A DNA stretch of 64,000 bases, from assembly GCA_040218145.1 (NCBI GenBank), contig JAVJQK010000014.1, positions 100,406-164,405 on the forward strand. The letters are read 5' to 3'. Position numbers and translations under genes: made by a program. This DNA is from Sandaracinaceae bacterium (lineage in GTDB: Bacteria > Myxococcota_A > Polyangia > Polyangiales > Sandaracinaceae). Position 1 is the stretch's first letter. Each line of letters opens with the position of its first letter. The notes under the pieces were generated by a model. That model had not been told where the DNA came from. It did no database searches and saw nothing but the letters and a program-made list of their open reading frames with translations. Below are positions 17,327 to 25,976 of this stretch, in pieces.

Positions 17327-18190
17327 GTGAAAGGCACGCTCCGAGTCGCGCCGGGAGAGGGACCGCTCCGCGCGCAGCATGACCGGCTGCTCCGCACCAC
17401 CCTGCGGCGCGGCGACGCCGACCCGGAGGGCGCGCTCGCGGACGCGACGCTCGAGGGGGACTACCGCGAGGCCACCCTCGCCTACGCGCGCGCCGCGTGG
17501 ACGGAGCGCATGCGACGCGAGCACCACTCCGCGGCGGTGTTCTCGCAGCTGCTGCCCCAGCTGATGGACGCGGGCGCCACCCTCGACGCGAAGACGGCCG
17601 TCCTGCGCATGTCGATGGAGGAGCTGCGGCACGCGGCGCTCTGCGCGGGCGTGGTCGAGCTGCTCGGCGGCGCGCCAGAGGTCGAGGCGGACCTCATGCC
17701 GCAGCCGCTGCCCGATCACCCCAAGGGCACGCCGGTCGAGCGGGCGCTGCGCAACGTGCTCTTCGTCGGCTGCCTGAACGAGACCCTCGCCGTCGCGATG
17801 CTCACCGAGGAGCGCGAGCTGGTGAAGGAGCCGGCCATCGCCGCCGTGCTCGAGCAGCTCGTGGCGGACGAGGTGGGCCACGCCAAGCTCGGCTGGATCT
17901 ACCTCGCCGAGGTGTGGCCGACCCTCGACGCCGCGCAGCGCGCCCGCACGGACGCCTACCTCCCCTACGCGTTCGAGTACCTGGAGCGGAGCTTGATGGG
18001 CCCGCTGGCGCAGCTGCGCTTCGAGGAGGGGCTGCGCGACGAGCTGAGCCAGCTCGGGCTGCCCGCGCCCCAGGATCTGCGCGAGCTGTTCTACGCGGCG
18101 ATGGAGGGCGCGGTGCTCGCGCCGCTCGACGCGCAGGGCCTGGCCGCGAGCGAGGGCTGGAAGCGCCGAAGCGCTACGCGATCCACGTGA
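17327..18190 (+). CDS. ferritin-like domain protein
   Basis: 287 residues from GTG 17327. The helical core has the spaced metal-ligand motifs of ferritin-like four-helix bundles: MRREHHSAAVF, MEELRHAALCAG (E-x-x-H) and ADEVGHAKLGW (E-x-x-H), with a conserved-looking FVGCLNETLAVAML helix between. Such proteins carry a di-iron site and serve as oxidases, ferroxidases or hydroxylases; no specific subfamily is assigned. No signal peptide, so cytoplasmic. Its tail overlaps the convergent membrane-protein gene by 17 bp. Confidence 0.78.
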   Translation: MKGTLRVAPGEGPLRAQHDRLLRTTLRRGDADPEGALADATLEGDYREATLAYARAAWTERMRREHHSAAVFSQLLPQLMDAGATLDAKTAVLRMSMEELRHAALCAGVVELLGGAPEVEADLMPQPLPDHPKGTPVERALRNVLFVGCLNETLAVAMLTEERELVKEPAIAAVLEQLVADEVGHAKLGWIYLAEVWPTLDAAQRARTDAYLPYAFEYLERSLMGPLAQLRFEEGLRDELSQLGLPAPQDLRELFYAAMEGAVLAPLDAQGLAASEGWKRRSATRST

Positions 18191-18959
18191 CCCACGCGCA
18201 GGTGAGGATCGCGGCGCCGATCCCGATCGCCAGGCTCGCCTCGCAGACGCCTCGCCACCGGAGCGCGGCGGACCTGTGCGCGTCGGGCAGCCCGGTGATC
18301 ACCACCCAGCGCTCTTCGGCGCCGTCCCGGTAGGCCTCTCCCCGCGGCGCGTCGAGCGAGAAGAGCGCGCAGCCGTCCCCTTCCGGAAGCGGCGTGGAGG
18401 GGCGAGCCGGGCCTCGCTCGCGACCGTCGAGGAAGAAGAGCGTCCCGTCCGCACGGACCCGGACCGGGCGCGCGTGCCGCAGATCCGCCAGCCAGCTCGC
18501 GAGCCCCATCATGCGCGCGCCGAGGAGCGCGAGGAGCAGCAGGCCGCTCATGCCCGCGGCGAACCACCAGGTGGAGGGCGACGGCGGCGACGTCCACCGG
18601 GGCAGGTGCCCGACGCGCGCCATCTCGATCTCGCCCTCGTGGTCCCACAGCTCGATGGACTGCCCGCGCGGGTAGGACGCGAGGAGCCGGAAGCCCTCCC
18701 CCGCGCCCGCGAACAGCTCGCAGCGCGCCCCGTCGCAGCTCTGACGCACGCGCCCCGCCCCGACGCGGAGCTCGCGCACGCGCCGCTCCTGTCCCTCTTC
18801 GAGCGGCGGCGACTCCAGCGTGATGCGCGTGCCCACCGCGAAGCGGGGCCGCTCGGCCTCGGCCCGCAGCGCGTCGACGGTGCGAAGGGCCCCGTTGAGG
18901 AGCGACGCGCCGTAGACCGGCGCCGTGAGCACGAGCAGCAGAGTGACCCAGCGAGACAT
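18174..18959 (-). CDS. membrane protein with extracytoplasmic beta domain
   Basis: 261 residues: an N-terminal signal/anchor (WVTLLLVLTAPVYGASLLNG), a beta-rich region of about 100 residues with a Cys pair (RQSCDGARCELF) that may sit in the periplasm, a membrane helix (WWFAAGMSGLLLLALLGARM), a second region of about 85 residues (VRVRADGTLFFLDGRERG, VVITGLPDAHR), and a final helix (ASLAIGIGAAILTCAWVTW). It overlaps the ferritin-like gene convergently. No family recognised. Confidence 0.68.
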   Translation of the reverse strand: MSRWVTLLLVLTAPVYGASLLNGALRTVDALRAEAERPRFAVGTRITLESPPLEEGQERRVRELRVGAGRVRQSCDGARCELFAGAGEGFRLLASYPRGQSIELWDHEGEIEMARVGHLPRWTSPPSPSTWWFAAGMSGLLLLALLGARMMGLASWLADLRHARPVRVRADGTLFFLDGRERGPARPSTPLPEGDGCALFSLDAPRGEAYRDGAEERWVVITGLPDAHRSAALRWRGVCEASLAIGIGAAILTCAWVTWIA

Positions 18960-19083
18960 GCGCCGAGGTACACACGCGTCCCCGGCGCCGAGATTCCGAC
19001 CGCGGATCGCTTTGTCGATTTGTCCCGGCGACGGCTCGAGGCGAGCCGACGCCGGTCAATCTGTCACGGCATCACTCGACCCG

Positions 19084-21540
19084 TCAGTCGACCGAGAGCA
19101 GCGCGTCCACGTCGAACACGCCGCCGCCGATGAGGCGCGCTTCGCTGCCGCGCGCGTGCGCGTCGAAGCCCATCACCCCGGCCGCCCGGTAGTGGTCGTA
19201 GTCCTGCCCGAAGCGGTCCTCCATGCGCATGTCGAGGTCGACCCGGAGGTCCATCGACGGCGCGCGCATGAGCGACAGGAGCGCGTAGCCGACCGCGTAC
19301 TCGGCGCGCACCCCGTCGAGCTCGCGCGCGTCCTCGCGCAGCCCGTCGAAGAGGTCGCGCACCACGCGGGAGCGCAGCTGCACGACCGAGCGGGCGGACG
19401 CGGCGTCGTAGTCGATGCGGTCGCCCGAGAGCGGCACGTCGACCGCGAGGGCCCGGCCACCGATCTGACCGAGGCCGTCGATGCGGGCGCGCTCCACCGC
19501 GACCAGGCGCTCGTGCGCGTCGGCCTGCGCCTCGAAGCGCGCGACCATGGCGTCGAGGGCGCGGCGATCGCCGAGGCCCCCACGCTGCGCGTCCACGTCC
19601 TGCGCCCGGTCCACGTCGACGGCGGCGAGCACCCCGAGGACCGCCTCGCGGAGCCGCTCCCCTTCGCCGGAGACGAGCATGCGCGAGAGGCTCGCGTCGT
19701 CCATGCGGTAGGCGACGACCACGCTGCTCTCCGGTCCGACGAGCGACGCGTTCGGCTCGGCCACCGCCTGGTAGCGGACCCGGAGCTCCACCGCCTGGCG
19801 GAGGAGCGCGGTCATCTCGGGCTCGAGCCCCGCGCCTTCGATCGCGGCGAGCGCGTCCGCCTGCGCGCCGGTCACGGCCGCGTTCTCGAGCACCTCGGTG
19901 CGACACGCGGCGCCGGGGCGATCACCGCCCGGGCAGACGCTCTCGACGTACTGCTCGATCGCGTTGCCGTGCTGCTCGATCGAGGCGAGCAGCTCGGGCC
20001 CGCCCACCGCGGTGAGCAGCGCGTCGATGTGGTCGAGCGTGGTGTCGCGCTCCATCCACTCGTCGCCCTCGAGGAGCTGCACGAAGAGGTTCACCTCGGA
20101 GTCGACCGCGCGACCCTCCGTGTCGAAGCGCAGGCCGGCCAGCGCCACGCGCTCGTAGCCGTGGGTCTGGAAGAACCAGCCGCCCTCGCGGTGGAGCGAG
20201 TCGAAGAGGAGCTCCTGCGCGCCGCCGGGGCTGTCGATGCGCACGCTGCCCTCCTCGACCACGGTGGTCTGGAAGAAGCGCATGCCGAACAGCTCGAGCC
20301 CCGCGTGCGAGACCGAGGAGAGGCCCGAGCGGAGCACGTCGTACTCGACGGTGACGCCGGCCTCGCCGCGCGCGGAGAGCGCCTGGGCGAGCCGGACGTC
20401 GCCGCGGGCCGCCTGCGAGAGGGCCTCGGCCAGCTGCGGGTCGTCGCCCGAGAGATCGAAGCGCATCCGCACCACGCTCATCCGGCTGCTCCGCCCGGTG
20501 CGCTCGAGCTCCGCGCTGACGAGGTTCAGCCGGTCGTTCAGCTGGCGCTGGAGCGCGCGGTCGAGCAGGCGGCCGAGGTCCACGTCGCGGCCGGCGAGCG
20601 AGACGTTCGTGCGCGCGAGCCCGCTGACGCCCCAGCCGTCCTCGAGGGCGAGGCGCGCCGAGCGGACGCTGCTGCGCTCCGTGCCCACGTCGATGACGAG
20701 CTGGTCGTCGTCGAGCCGCACGACCTGCACGTCGAGCTGGCCGGCGATCTGCGCGCGGAGCGCGGCCGAGACCACGAGGCTGTAGGTGATGGCGCCGGGG
20801 TCGGCGATGACGATCGGCACGCCCGCGCCCACGTTCAGCCCGAACGCGCCCTCGCCGCGGAGCGCGAAGGCCTCGCCCGGCTTCATCGCGCGCACGTCCT
20901 CGAGATCCCGCGCGACGACGAAGCCCCGCGTCTCGCGCACGGCCGCGAGGATGGCTTCGGGCGAGGTGCCCGCGTCACGCCGCGTCGCGTGGATGGCGCG
21001 CCCCTCGATGGAGCCCGACAGGCCGAGCGACGCGGCGCCGTCGAATCCGTCGCCGTCGATCGCGAAGCCATGGTCCAGCCCCGCGTTCAGCGCGAACCGG
21101 CTCTCGACGAAGACGTCGTCGCGGCCCGACTCGAGGTGACGGCGCCGGGTCTCGTTGACCACCACCGAGAGCTCTCGCTCGCCGAAGCGCGCGAGGAGCC
21201 CGCTGCTCAGCGCGTCCAGGTCCTCGACCAGCGGCTCGGCGGCCGCCGTCTCCGCGAGCCCGAACGCGGTGGGCTCACCCAGCTCCACGCCGCCGAAGTC
21301 GGTCGACAGCGCGTCGTTCAGCCCGTCGGTCGCGAGGCCGGTGCCGCGCGCGCTCAGATCGGTCAGATCGAGCTCGCGCAGGTCGTCGTAGATGGCCTTG
21401 ATCGAGTCGAGCCCGTCGCACTTTCCGGTGCAGGTGACGGACAGCTCCTCCTCCGCGGGCCCGCTGGCGGCGCAGCCGGCGAGGCAGAGGGAGGCGAGGG
21501 ACGAGGCGAAGAGAAGAAGGCTGATCTGGCGCGGCATCAT
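19084..21540 (-). CDS. large uncharacterised lipoprotein, 818 residues
   Basis: The start is at tandem ATGs, preceded by GGAG at suitable spacing, opening a lipoprotein signal (lipobox CLAGC, Cys 23). The mature N-terminus has a Cys pair in SVTCTGKCDGLDSIKAIY. The body alternates beta-rich segments (SRFALNAGLDHGFAIDG, LGLSGSIEGRAIH, YSLVVSAALRAQIAGQL, MSVVRMRFDLSGD) with long helices (QRQLNDRLNLVSAELERTG, ALDAMVARFEAQADAHERL). No catalytic motif or known family recognised. It is transcribed divergently from another lipoprotein; the 297-bp gap contains a palindrome. The pair may be co-regulated. Confidence 0.72.
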   Translation of the reverse strand: MMPRQISLLLFASSLASLCLAGCAASGPAEEELSVTCTGKCDGLDSIKAIYDDLRELDLTDLSARGTGLATDGLNDALSTDFGGVELGEPTAFGLAETAAAEPLVEDLDALSSGLLARFGERELSVVVNETRRRHLESGRDDVFVESRFALNAGLDHGFAIDGDGFDGAASLGLSGSIEGRAIHATRRDAGTSPEAILAAVRETRGFVVARDLEDVRAMKPGEAFALRGEGAFGLNVGAGVPIVIADPGAITYSLVVSAALRAQIAGQLDVQVVRLDDDQLVIDVGTERSSVRSARLALEDGWGVSGLARTNVSLAGRDVDLGRLLDRALQRQLNDRLNLVSAELERTGRSSRMSVVRMRFDLSGDDPQLAEALSQAARGDVRLAQALSARGEAGVTVEYDVLRSGLSSVSHAGLELFGMRFFQTTVVEEGSVRIDSPGGAQELLFDSLHREGGWFFQTHGYERVALAGLRFDTEGRAVDSEVNLFVQLLEGDEWMERDTTLDHIDALLTAVGGPELLASIEQHGNAIEQYVESVCPGGDRPGAACRTEVLENAAVTGAQADALAAIEGAGLEPEMTALLRQAVELRVRYQAVAEPNASLVGPESSVVVAYRMDDASLSRMLVSGEGERLREAVLGVLAAVDVDRAQDVDAQRGGLGDRRALDAMVARFEAQADAHERLVAVERARIDGLGQIGGRALAVDVPLSGDRIDYDAASARSVVQLRSRVVRDLFDGLREDARELDGVRAEYAVGYALLSLMRAPSMDLRVDLDMRMEDRFGQDYDHYRAAGVMGFDAHARGSEARLIGGGVFDVDALLSVD

Positions 21541-21714
21541 CGAAGGCTCCTCAATCGGCCGACCGTAGTACATCGACCGACACGGGACCATTACGAACCG
21601 TGCGCGAGTCGGTTCGATCGAGGGTGTCACGGCGCGGGTTTCACGAGGATCGCGCTGTCCCCACCAAGGGCTAGGCGCGCGGACCCCATCGGCGCACCGC
21701 CGGCTCCACACCCA

Positions 21715-21730
21715 AGTGATGGAAATCACT
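21715..21730. promoter_or_regulatory. palindrome AGTGAT-GGAA-ATCACT in a divergent promoter region
   Basis: A perfect 6-bp inverted repeat with a 4-bp centre, in the least GC-rich part of the 297-bp gap between two divergent lipoprotein genes (followed by ATCATTTACG). Position and symmetry suit a regulator binding site serving either gene. The rest of 21541-21837 shows nothing recognisable. Inference only. Confidence 0.35.
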
Positions 21731-21837
21731 ATCATTTACGCCCACGCGACGACTGGTCGCCCGGGGACGCGTCACCCCAGCAGCCGCCGCGGCGGGCCCG
21801 GCTCACCGCGGGTACGGCGATTGCTGTCCTGGCAGCC

Positions 21838-23673
21838 GTGGACGTGACGACGACGCGGGTGGCCCTCTTCGCGGGGCTGGCGATGGTAATGGCGGGCTGC
21901 GCGATGGGGCGGCTCACCGAGCTGGAGCCGCGTGGATCGGGCGAAGACGGGAGCGGACCCGACGACGCCGCGCCCGGAGACTGGGCGCTGTCGATCGACG
22001 CAGAGGGCTCCGACGCGTACCTGGGCCTCGCGGAGGAGACGGCCGACGTGATCGGGACGCTGAGCGCCTCGCGCGGGCCAGGTCGCGTCGAGATCGCGGG
22101 GGCGCCGATGAGCGTGGGCGCGGGCGGCGACTTCGGGGCCACCGTGGCGGTGGACCCGGGCCTGAGCCTCGTGACGGTCGAGGGCTTCGACGCCGACGGA
22201 CACGTGGTCCGGCAGCACCAGAGCGTGCTCCGGGCGAGCTACGTCGAGGAGGGCGCGTGGAGCGCGAACGCCGCCGTCGCGGCCGTCTCCCCCGAGCTGC
22301 TCGCGGCGCTCGCGAGCGGCGCGGCGGGCGCGCTGAGCGGCCTGGACCTCTCGTCCTTCGCGGCGCCGGGCACGGTGTTGATCGACGGCTCGCCTTGCAC
22401 GCTCTACGTCGACCGCGTCAGCCACGCGGCGCCGACCCTCGCGCTCGAGGCCACCGACGACGGGTGGCTGCGCGCGACCGCGCGCCTCCGAGACATCACG
22501 GTCGGCTTTCACGGCCGCTGCTCCGGGCTGGGCCTCGACGTCGCCGTGCGCGAGGGCAGCGAGGCGGACGAGACCACGGTCGAGGTCTCGATGATCCTCG
22601 AGCCGATCCTGCCCGCGGACGGCGGCTGCATCTCCGGCTTCAGCGCGCGCGACACCCGCGTGGCCATCACCTCGTTCGACCTCGACCTGCGCCTCGGCGG
22701 CTGCGGCCTGCTGTGCCTCTTCGGCGAGGTGATCGGCGAGGTCGCGGAGGGCGCGGTGAAGGGCATGCTCGAGGACCGCCTCTCGGGCGAGGTGGACGGG
22801 CTGGTCGGCGGCGCGTTGATGGGGTTGGACCTCTTCGGGGATCCCGCGACGCTCGACTTCATGGAGACGCCGGTCGAGGTGGGCCTGTGTCTGACGGACC
22901 TCGGGCCGGAGGACGGGGCGCTGACGGCTCGCCTCGGGACGCGAGTGACGGGTCCGGGCGGGGGCGGCCACCTGGCGCCGGGCGCGCCCAGCCTGCCTCC
23001 CACGCTGACCTCCCGGACGCCGGGCTCGCTCTACCTCGACCCCGGTCTCGTGGGACAGATCCTCTACGCGGTGTGGAACGCGGGCGCGCTGAGCGTGCCG
23101 GACGTCGCGGCGCTCGCAGACGGAGATGGGGGCGTCGCCTTCACCGTCAGCTCGCTCACCCCGATCGTGCCCCAGCTGCGGGAGCTCGTGCGGGACGGGA
23201 CGCTCTCCGAGGGCGACGCGCTCCAGATCGGGATGGACGCGACCATGGCCCCGCTCGTCCGGGGCGCGAGCCCCGAGGAGAGCGCGGCGGGCGCGGACGT
23301 GCTCATCGAGATCGGAGAGCTGACGCTCCAGATCGGCGCGGGCGGCGCGCCGCTCTTCGAGCTGACGACCGAGGTCCGGGTCGCGCTGTCCCTGAGCGCG
23401 ACCCCCGACGGGCGGCTGCAGCCGACGGTGGTGCCCTCGCTGAGCAGCACGCACACGTGGCTCACCTGGACGGCGCTCCCGCAGCTCCCCGAGCGGAGCG
23501 CGAGCGGGCTCGTCGATCTCGTGGACGGACTGTTGTTGGCCCAGCTCGCCCCGCTGCTCGAGGGCGCGGCGTTCGAGCTGCCCGACCTGGGTGGGCCCCT
23601 CACGGTGGCCGACGTGGCGCCGGACGCGGGCGGATACCTCGAGCTCCAGCTCTCCCCGCCGACGGGGCCCTGA
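21838..23673 (+). CDS. lipoprotein with possible TULIP (BPI/LBP-like) fold
   Basis: 611 residues from GTG 21838 (GTG 21844 is an alternative), with a lipoprotein signal ending VMAGC. The mature part has an N-terminal half with long amphipathic strands (SCTL-type pair in IDGSPCTLYVDRV, LRATARLRDITVGFHGRC, TTVEVSMILEPIL), a central Pro/Gly linker (GAPSLPPTLTSRTPG), and a C-terminal half beginning GSLYLDPGLVGQILYAVWNA, GALSVPDVAAL and ending AAFELPDLGGPLTVADVA. The two-domain pattern, the 'close-to-start helix, Ala-Gly-Ala-Leu' segment and the final Leu-Pro strand recall lipid-binding BPI/LBP proteins. That resemblance is by eye and unproven. Surface or outer-membrane role likely. Confidence 0.65.
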   Translation: MDVTTTRVALFAGLAMVMAGCAMGRLTELEPRGSGEDGSGPDDAAPGDWALSIDAEGSDAYLGLAEETADVIGTLSASRGPGRVEIAGAPMSVGAGGDFGATVAVDPGLSLVTVEGFDADGHVVRQHQSVLRASYVEEGAWSANAAVAAVSPELLAALASGAAGALSGLDLSSFAAPGTVLIDGSPCTLYVDRVSHAAPTLALEATDDGWLRATARLRDITVGFHGRCSGLGLDVAVREGSEADETTVEVSMILEPILPADGGCISGFSARDTRVAITSFDLDLRLGGCGLLCLFGEVIGEVAEGAVKGMLEDRLSGEVDGLVGGALMGLDLFGDPATLDFMETPVEVGLCLTDLGPEDGALTARLGTRVTGPGGGGHLAPGAPSLPPTLTSRTPGSLYLDPGLVGQILYAVWNAGALSVPDVAALADGDGGVAFTVSSLTPIVPQLRELVRDGTLSEGDALQIGMDATMAPLVRGASPEESAAGADVLIEIGELTLQIGAGGAPLFELTTEVRVALSLSATPDGRLQPTVVPSLSSTHTWLTWTALPQLPERSASGLVDLVDGLLLAQLAPLLEGAAFELPDLGGPLTVADVAPDAGGYLELQLSPPTGP

Positions 23674-23780
23674 GGCTCCGCGGGCAGATCGTCACGCGCA
23701 TCCCGACCACAGCGGGGCGTGACGCCACACATACCGGGGAGGCGATCGGGGCGTACGTTGGCTGGCACCTTCGTTGCGAA

Positions 23781-25058
23781 GTGGTGGCCTGCGTGCACCC
23801 GGAGCATCCGACCCCACATCACCTCAACACACCCGTTCGTTGGAGTGATCCGATCCCGACCGCGGGAGACCGGTTCGGCGCATACGAGATCCAGAGGCTC
23901 CTCGGGCAGGGCGGCATGGGCATCGTGCTCCGAGCGCACGACACCACTCTTCATCGGGACGTCGCGCTGAAGCTGGTGCACCCCGCCCTCTCGGCGTCGC
24001 CGATCGCGCGCGAGGCCTTCCTCGAGGAGGCGCGCGCGATGGCCGCCATCCGGCACCCCAACGTGGTGCAGATTCATTCGTGCGGCACGGAAGGGAACCT
24101 CTCCTACTTCGTCATGGAGCTCTTCGACGGCGGCTCGCTCGAGACGAAGCTCATGCGGGTCGGCTCGCTGGCGCCCGAAGAGGCGCTCCCCATCCTGCGG
24201 TCGATCGCCAAGGGCCTGGCCGCCATCCACGCGGTCGGCCGCATCCACGGCGACGTCAAGCCGTCGAACGTGCTCCTCGGGACGCGTGAGTCGCAGATCG
24301 CCCTGACCGACATGGGGCTCAGCCGCGCGCTCGGTCGCGACGAGCCGAGCACCGAGGTCCGCGGCACCCCGGCGTACATCTCGCCCGAGCGCGCCACCGC
24401 GCTGACCGTGCCGCCCGACCTCCAGCCGCGACAGGACGTCTACTCGTTCGCCGTGATGGCGGTCGAGCTCCTGACCGGGCGGCTGCCCTTCGAGAGCGGG
24501 GAGCCTCAGAAGCTGCTCGAGATGCACGCGAACGAGACGCCGCCCGATCCAAGCTCGCTCGCCCCGGGGCTCGACACGCGGCTCGACGCGCCGCTCCTCC
24601 GCGCGCTGGTCAAGAACCCGCGCGAGCGCACCGCCACGCCGATGCAGCTGGTGGACGAGCTGGAGAAGGCGCTGCGCGGCACTCACCGCCAGCTCCGCGT
24701 GCTCGTGGTCGACGACGACGCCGACTGGCGGGAGATGCTCGCGATCGCGATCACCCACCGCTTCCCCGAGGCGATCGTCGAAGGCGCGTCGGACGGGGAG
24801 CTGGGCATCGCGGCCGCCGAGCGCGAGGCGCCCGACATCGCGCTGATCGACCTGAACATGCCCGGGCTCAACGGGGTGGAGCTGACCAGCGCCCTCCGCG
24901 CCCTCGCGCCGAAGGGCAAGCTCCCGATCATCGTCATGAGCGGCGAGGGCGGCGCGCGCGACTGGAAGATCCTCCGCGCCCTCGGCGCCGACCGCTTCTT
25001 CGTCAAGCCGGTCGAGCTCGAGGAGCTCTTCGCGACGGTCGAGCGGCTCGTTTCCTGA
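23781..25058 (+). CDS. Ser/Thr protein kinase fused to a receiver domain
   Basis: About 425 residues. GTG codons at 23781, 23784 and 23793 are all possible starts; no ATG fits. The kinase domain (about 34-305) has Gly loop LLGQGGMGIVLRA, the lysine in DVALKLVHP, catalytic loop IHGDVKPSNVLLG (HGD in place of HRD), TDMGLSRALG (DMG in place of DFG), and AYISPERAT. The last 125 residues form a response-regulator receiver: acidic pocket VVDDDADW, phosphoacceptor Asp in IALIDLNMPGLNG, Ser in IIVMSGEGG and Lys in FFVKPVELEEL. The fusion combines serine/threonine and two-component signalling. Followed after 51 bp by a zinc-ribbon membrane protein, then an M50-type protease. Confidence 0.87.
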   Translation: MVACVHPEHPTPHHLNTPVRWSDPIPTAGDRFGAYEIQRLLGQGGMGIVLRAHDTTLHRDVALKLVHPALSASPIAREAFLEEARAMAAIRHPNVVQIHSCGTEGNLSYFVMELFDGGSLETKLMRVGSLAPEEALPILRSIAKGLAAIHAVGRIHGDVKPSNVLLGTRESQIALTDMGLSRALGRDEPSTEVRGTPAYISPERATALTVPPDLQPRQDVYSFAVMAVELLTGRLPFESGEPQKLLEMHANETPPDPSSLAPGLDTRLDAPLLRALVKNPRERTATPMQLVDELEKALRGTHRQLRVLVVDDDADWREMLAIAITHRFPEAIVEGASDGELGIAAAEREAPDIALIDLNMPGLNGVELTSALRALAPKGKLPIIVMSGEGGARDWKILRALGADRFFVKPVELEELFATVERLVS

Positions 25059-25109
25059 TCGACGATTTTCGGGGAGCGTGGGGAGACGACTTGCCGTATC
25101 GTCGCCCTC

Positions 25110-25976
25110 ATGAGCGAAGCGAGCGTTGGGGGCACGCGGGAAGACGAGCTGCGTGGCGAGCCGTCCGAGGAGACGGACGATCTGGACGCCCTGTCCTTCG
25201 ATGAGGCCCCGTCCTTCGACGAGTCGGACCCGGTGGACGACGTGGCCTTCGACGAGGCGTGGATGGACGACCCGTTCACGCCTTGTCGCGGCTGCGGCGG
25301 CGCGATCCGCGAGCGCTACTACGACGTCGACGCGGCGACGGTGTGCGAGGCCTGCGTGCAGGTGCTTCGGCATGGGGCCCCGGGCTCGTCGCCTTTCGGA
25401 CGCGCGGCCAGGGCATTCGCGCTCGGCGGGCTCGCCGCGATGGCCAGCGGGCTCGTCTGGTGGGGCATCCGCGCCGCCACGGGGTACGAGATCGGGCTCA
25501 TCGCCATCGCGGTCGGTCTCGCGGTCGGCTTCGCGGTGCGCATCGGGAGCGGCCAGATGGGCGGCTTCTTCTACCAGGGCATGGCGATGACGCTGACCTA
25601 CCTCGCCATCGTCAGCACCTACGTGCCCGATATCATGGACGAGCTCCGCCACCTACCGTCCGAGGAGACCCCGTCCGAGGAGACCAGTCTGCGCTCGGGG
25701 CCCTCGGTGGCGCACGCCCAGCCCATGGAGGCCGGCCCGCAGTCGAGGCCGAGCGAGGGGAGCGTCGGGCAGGCCGAGGGAGACGCGCTCTGGACGCCGA
25801 TCGTCTTCGTGATCGCGTGCTTCATCTCCCTCTTCGCGCCGTTTCTCATGGGCTTCGAGAACATCATCGGGCTCGCGCTGATCGCGTTCGCGCTGTGGGA
25901 GGCGTGGAGGGTGAACAAGCGCCCCTACAAGCAGATCTCGGGGCCGTTCGCGCTCGGCGGCGCGCCCGAGGGATGA
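25110..25976 (+). CDS. zinc-ribbon membrane protein
   Basis: 288 residues. A very acidic N-terminus (about 1-55) is followed by a zinc ribbon (CRGCGGAIRERYYDVDAATV, then CEAC), then hydrophobic segments: FALGGLAAMASGLVWWGI, IGLIAIAVGLAVGFAVRIG, MAMTLTYLAIVSTYV, a Ser/Glu-rich loop with a short duplicated stretch (PSEETPSEET), and IVFVIACFISLFAPFLMGF plus IIGLALIAFALWEAW. The order zinc ribbon then four or five helices is common in uncharacterised myxobacterial proteins. The ATG of the following protease gene overlaps this stop by 4 bp. Confidence 0.72.
   Translation: MSEASVGGTREDELRGEPSEETDDLDALSFDEAPSFDESDPVDDVAFDEAWMDDPFTPCRGCGGAIRERYYDVDAATVCEACVQVLRHGAPGSSPFGRAARAFALGGLAAMASGLVWWGIRAATGYEIGLIAIAVGLAVGFAVRIGSGQMGGFFYQGMAMTLTYLAIVSTYVPDIMDELRHLPSEETPSEETSLRSGPSVAHAQPMEAGPQSRPSEGSVGQAEGDALWTPIVFVIACFISLFAPFLMGFENIIGLALIAFALWEAWRVNKRPYKQISGPFALGGAPEG

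Noticed and set aside
21590..21660. tRNA-like stretch containing GGTTCGATCGAG
   Set aside because: No acceptor stem, anticodon arm or correct spacing could be fitted.
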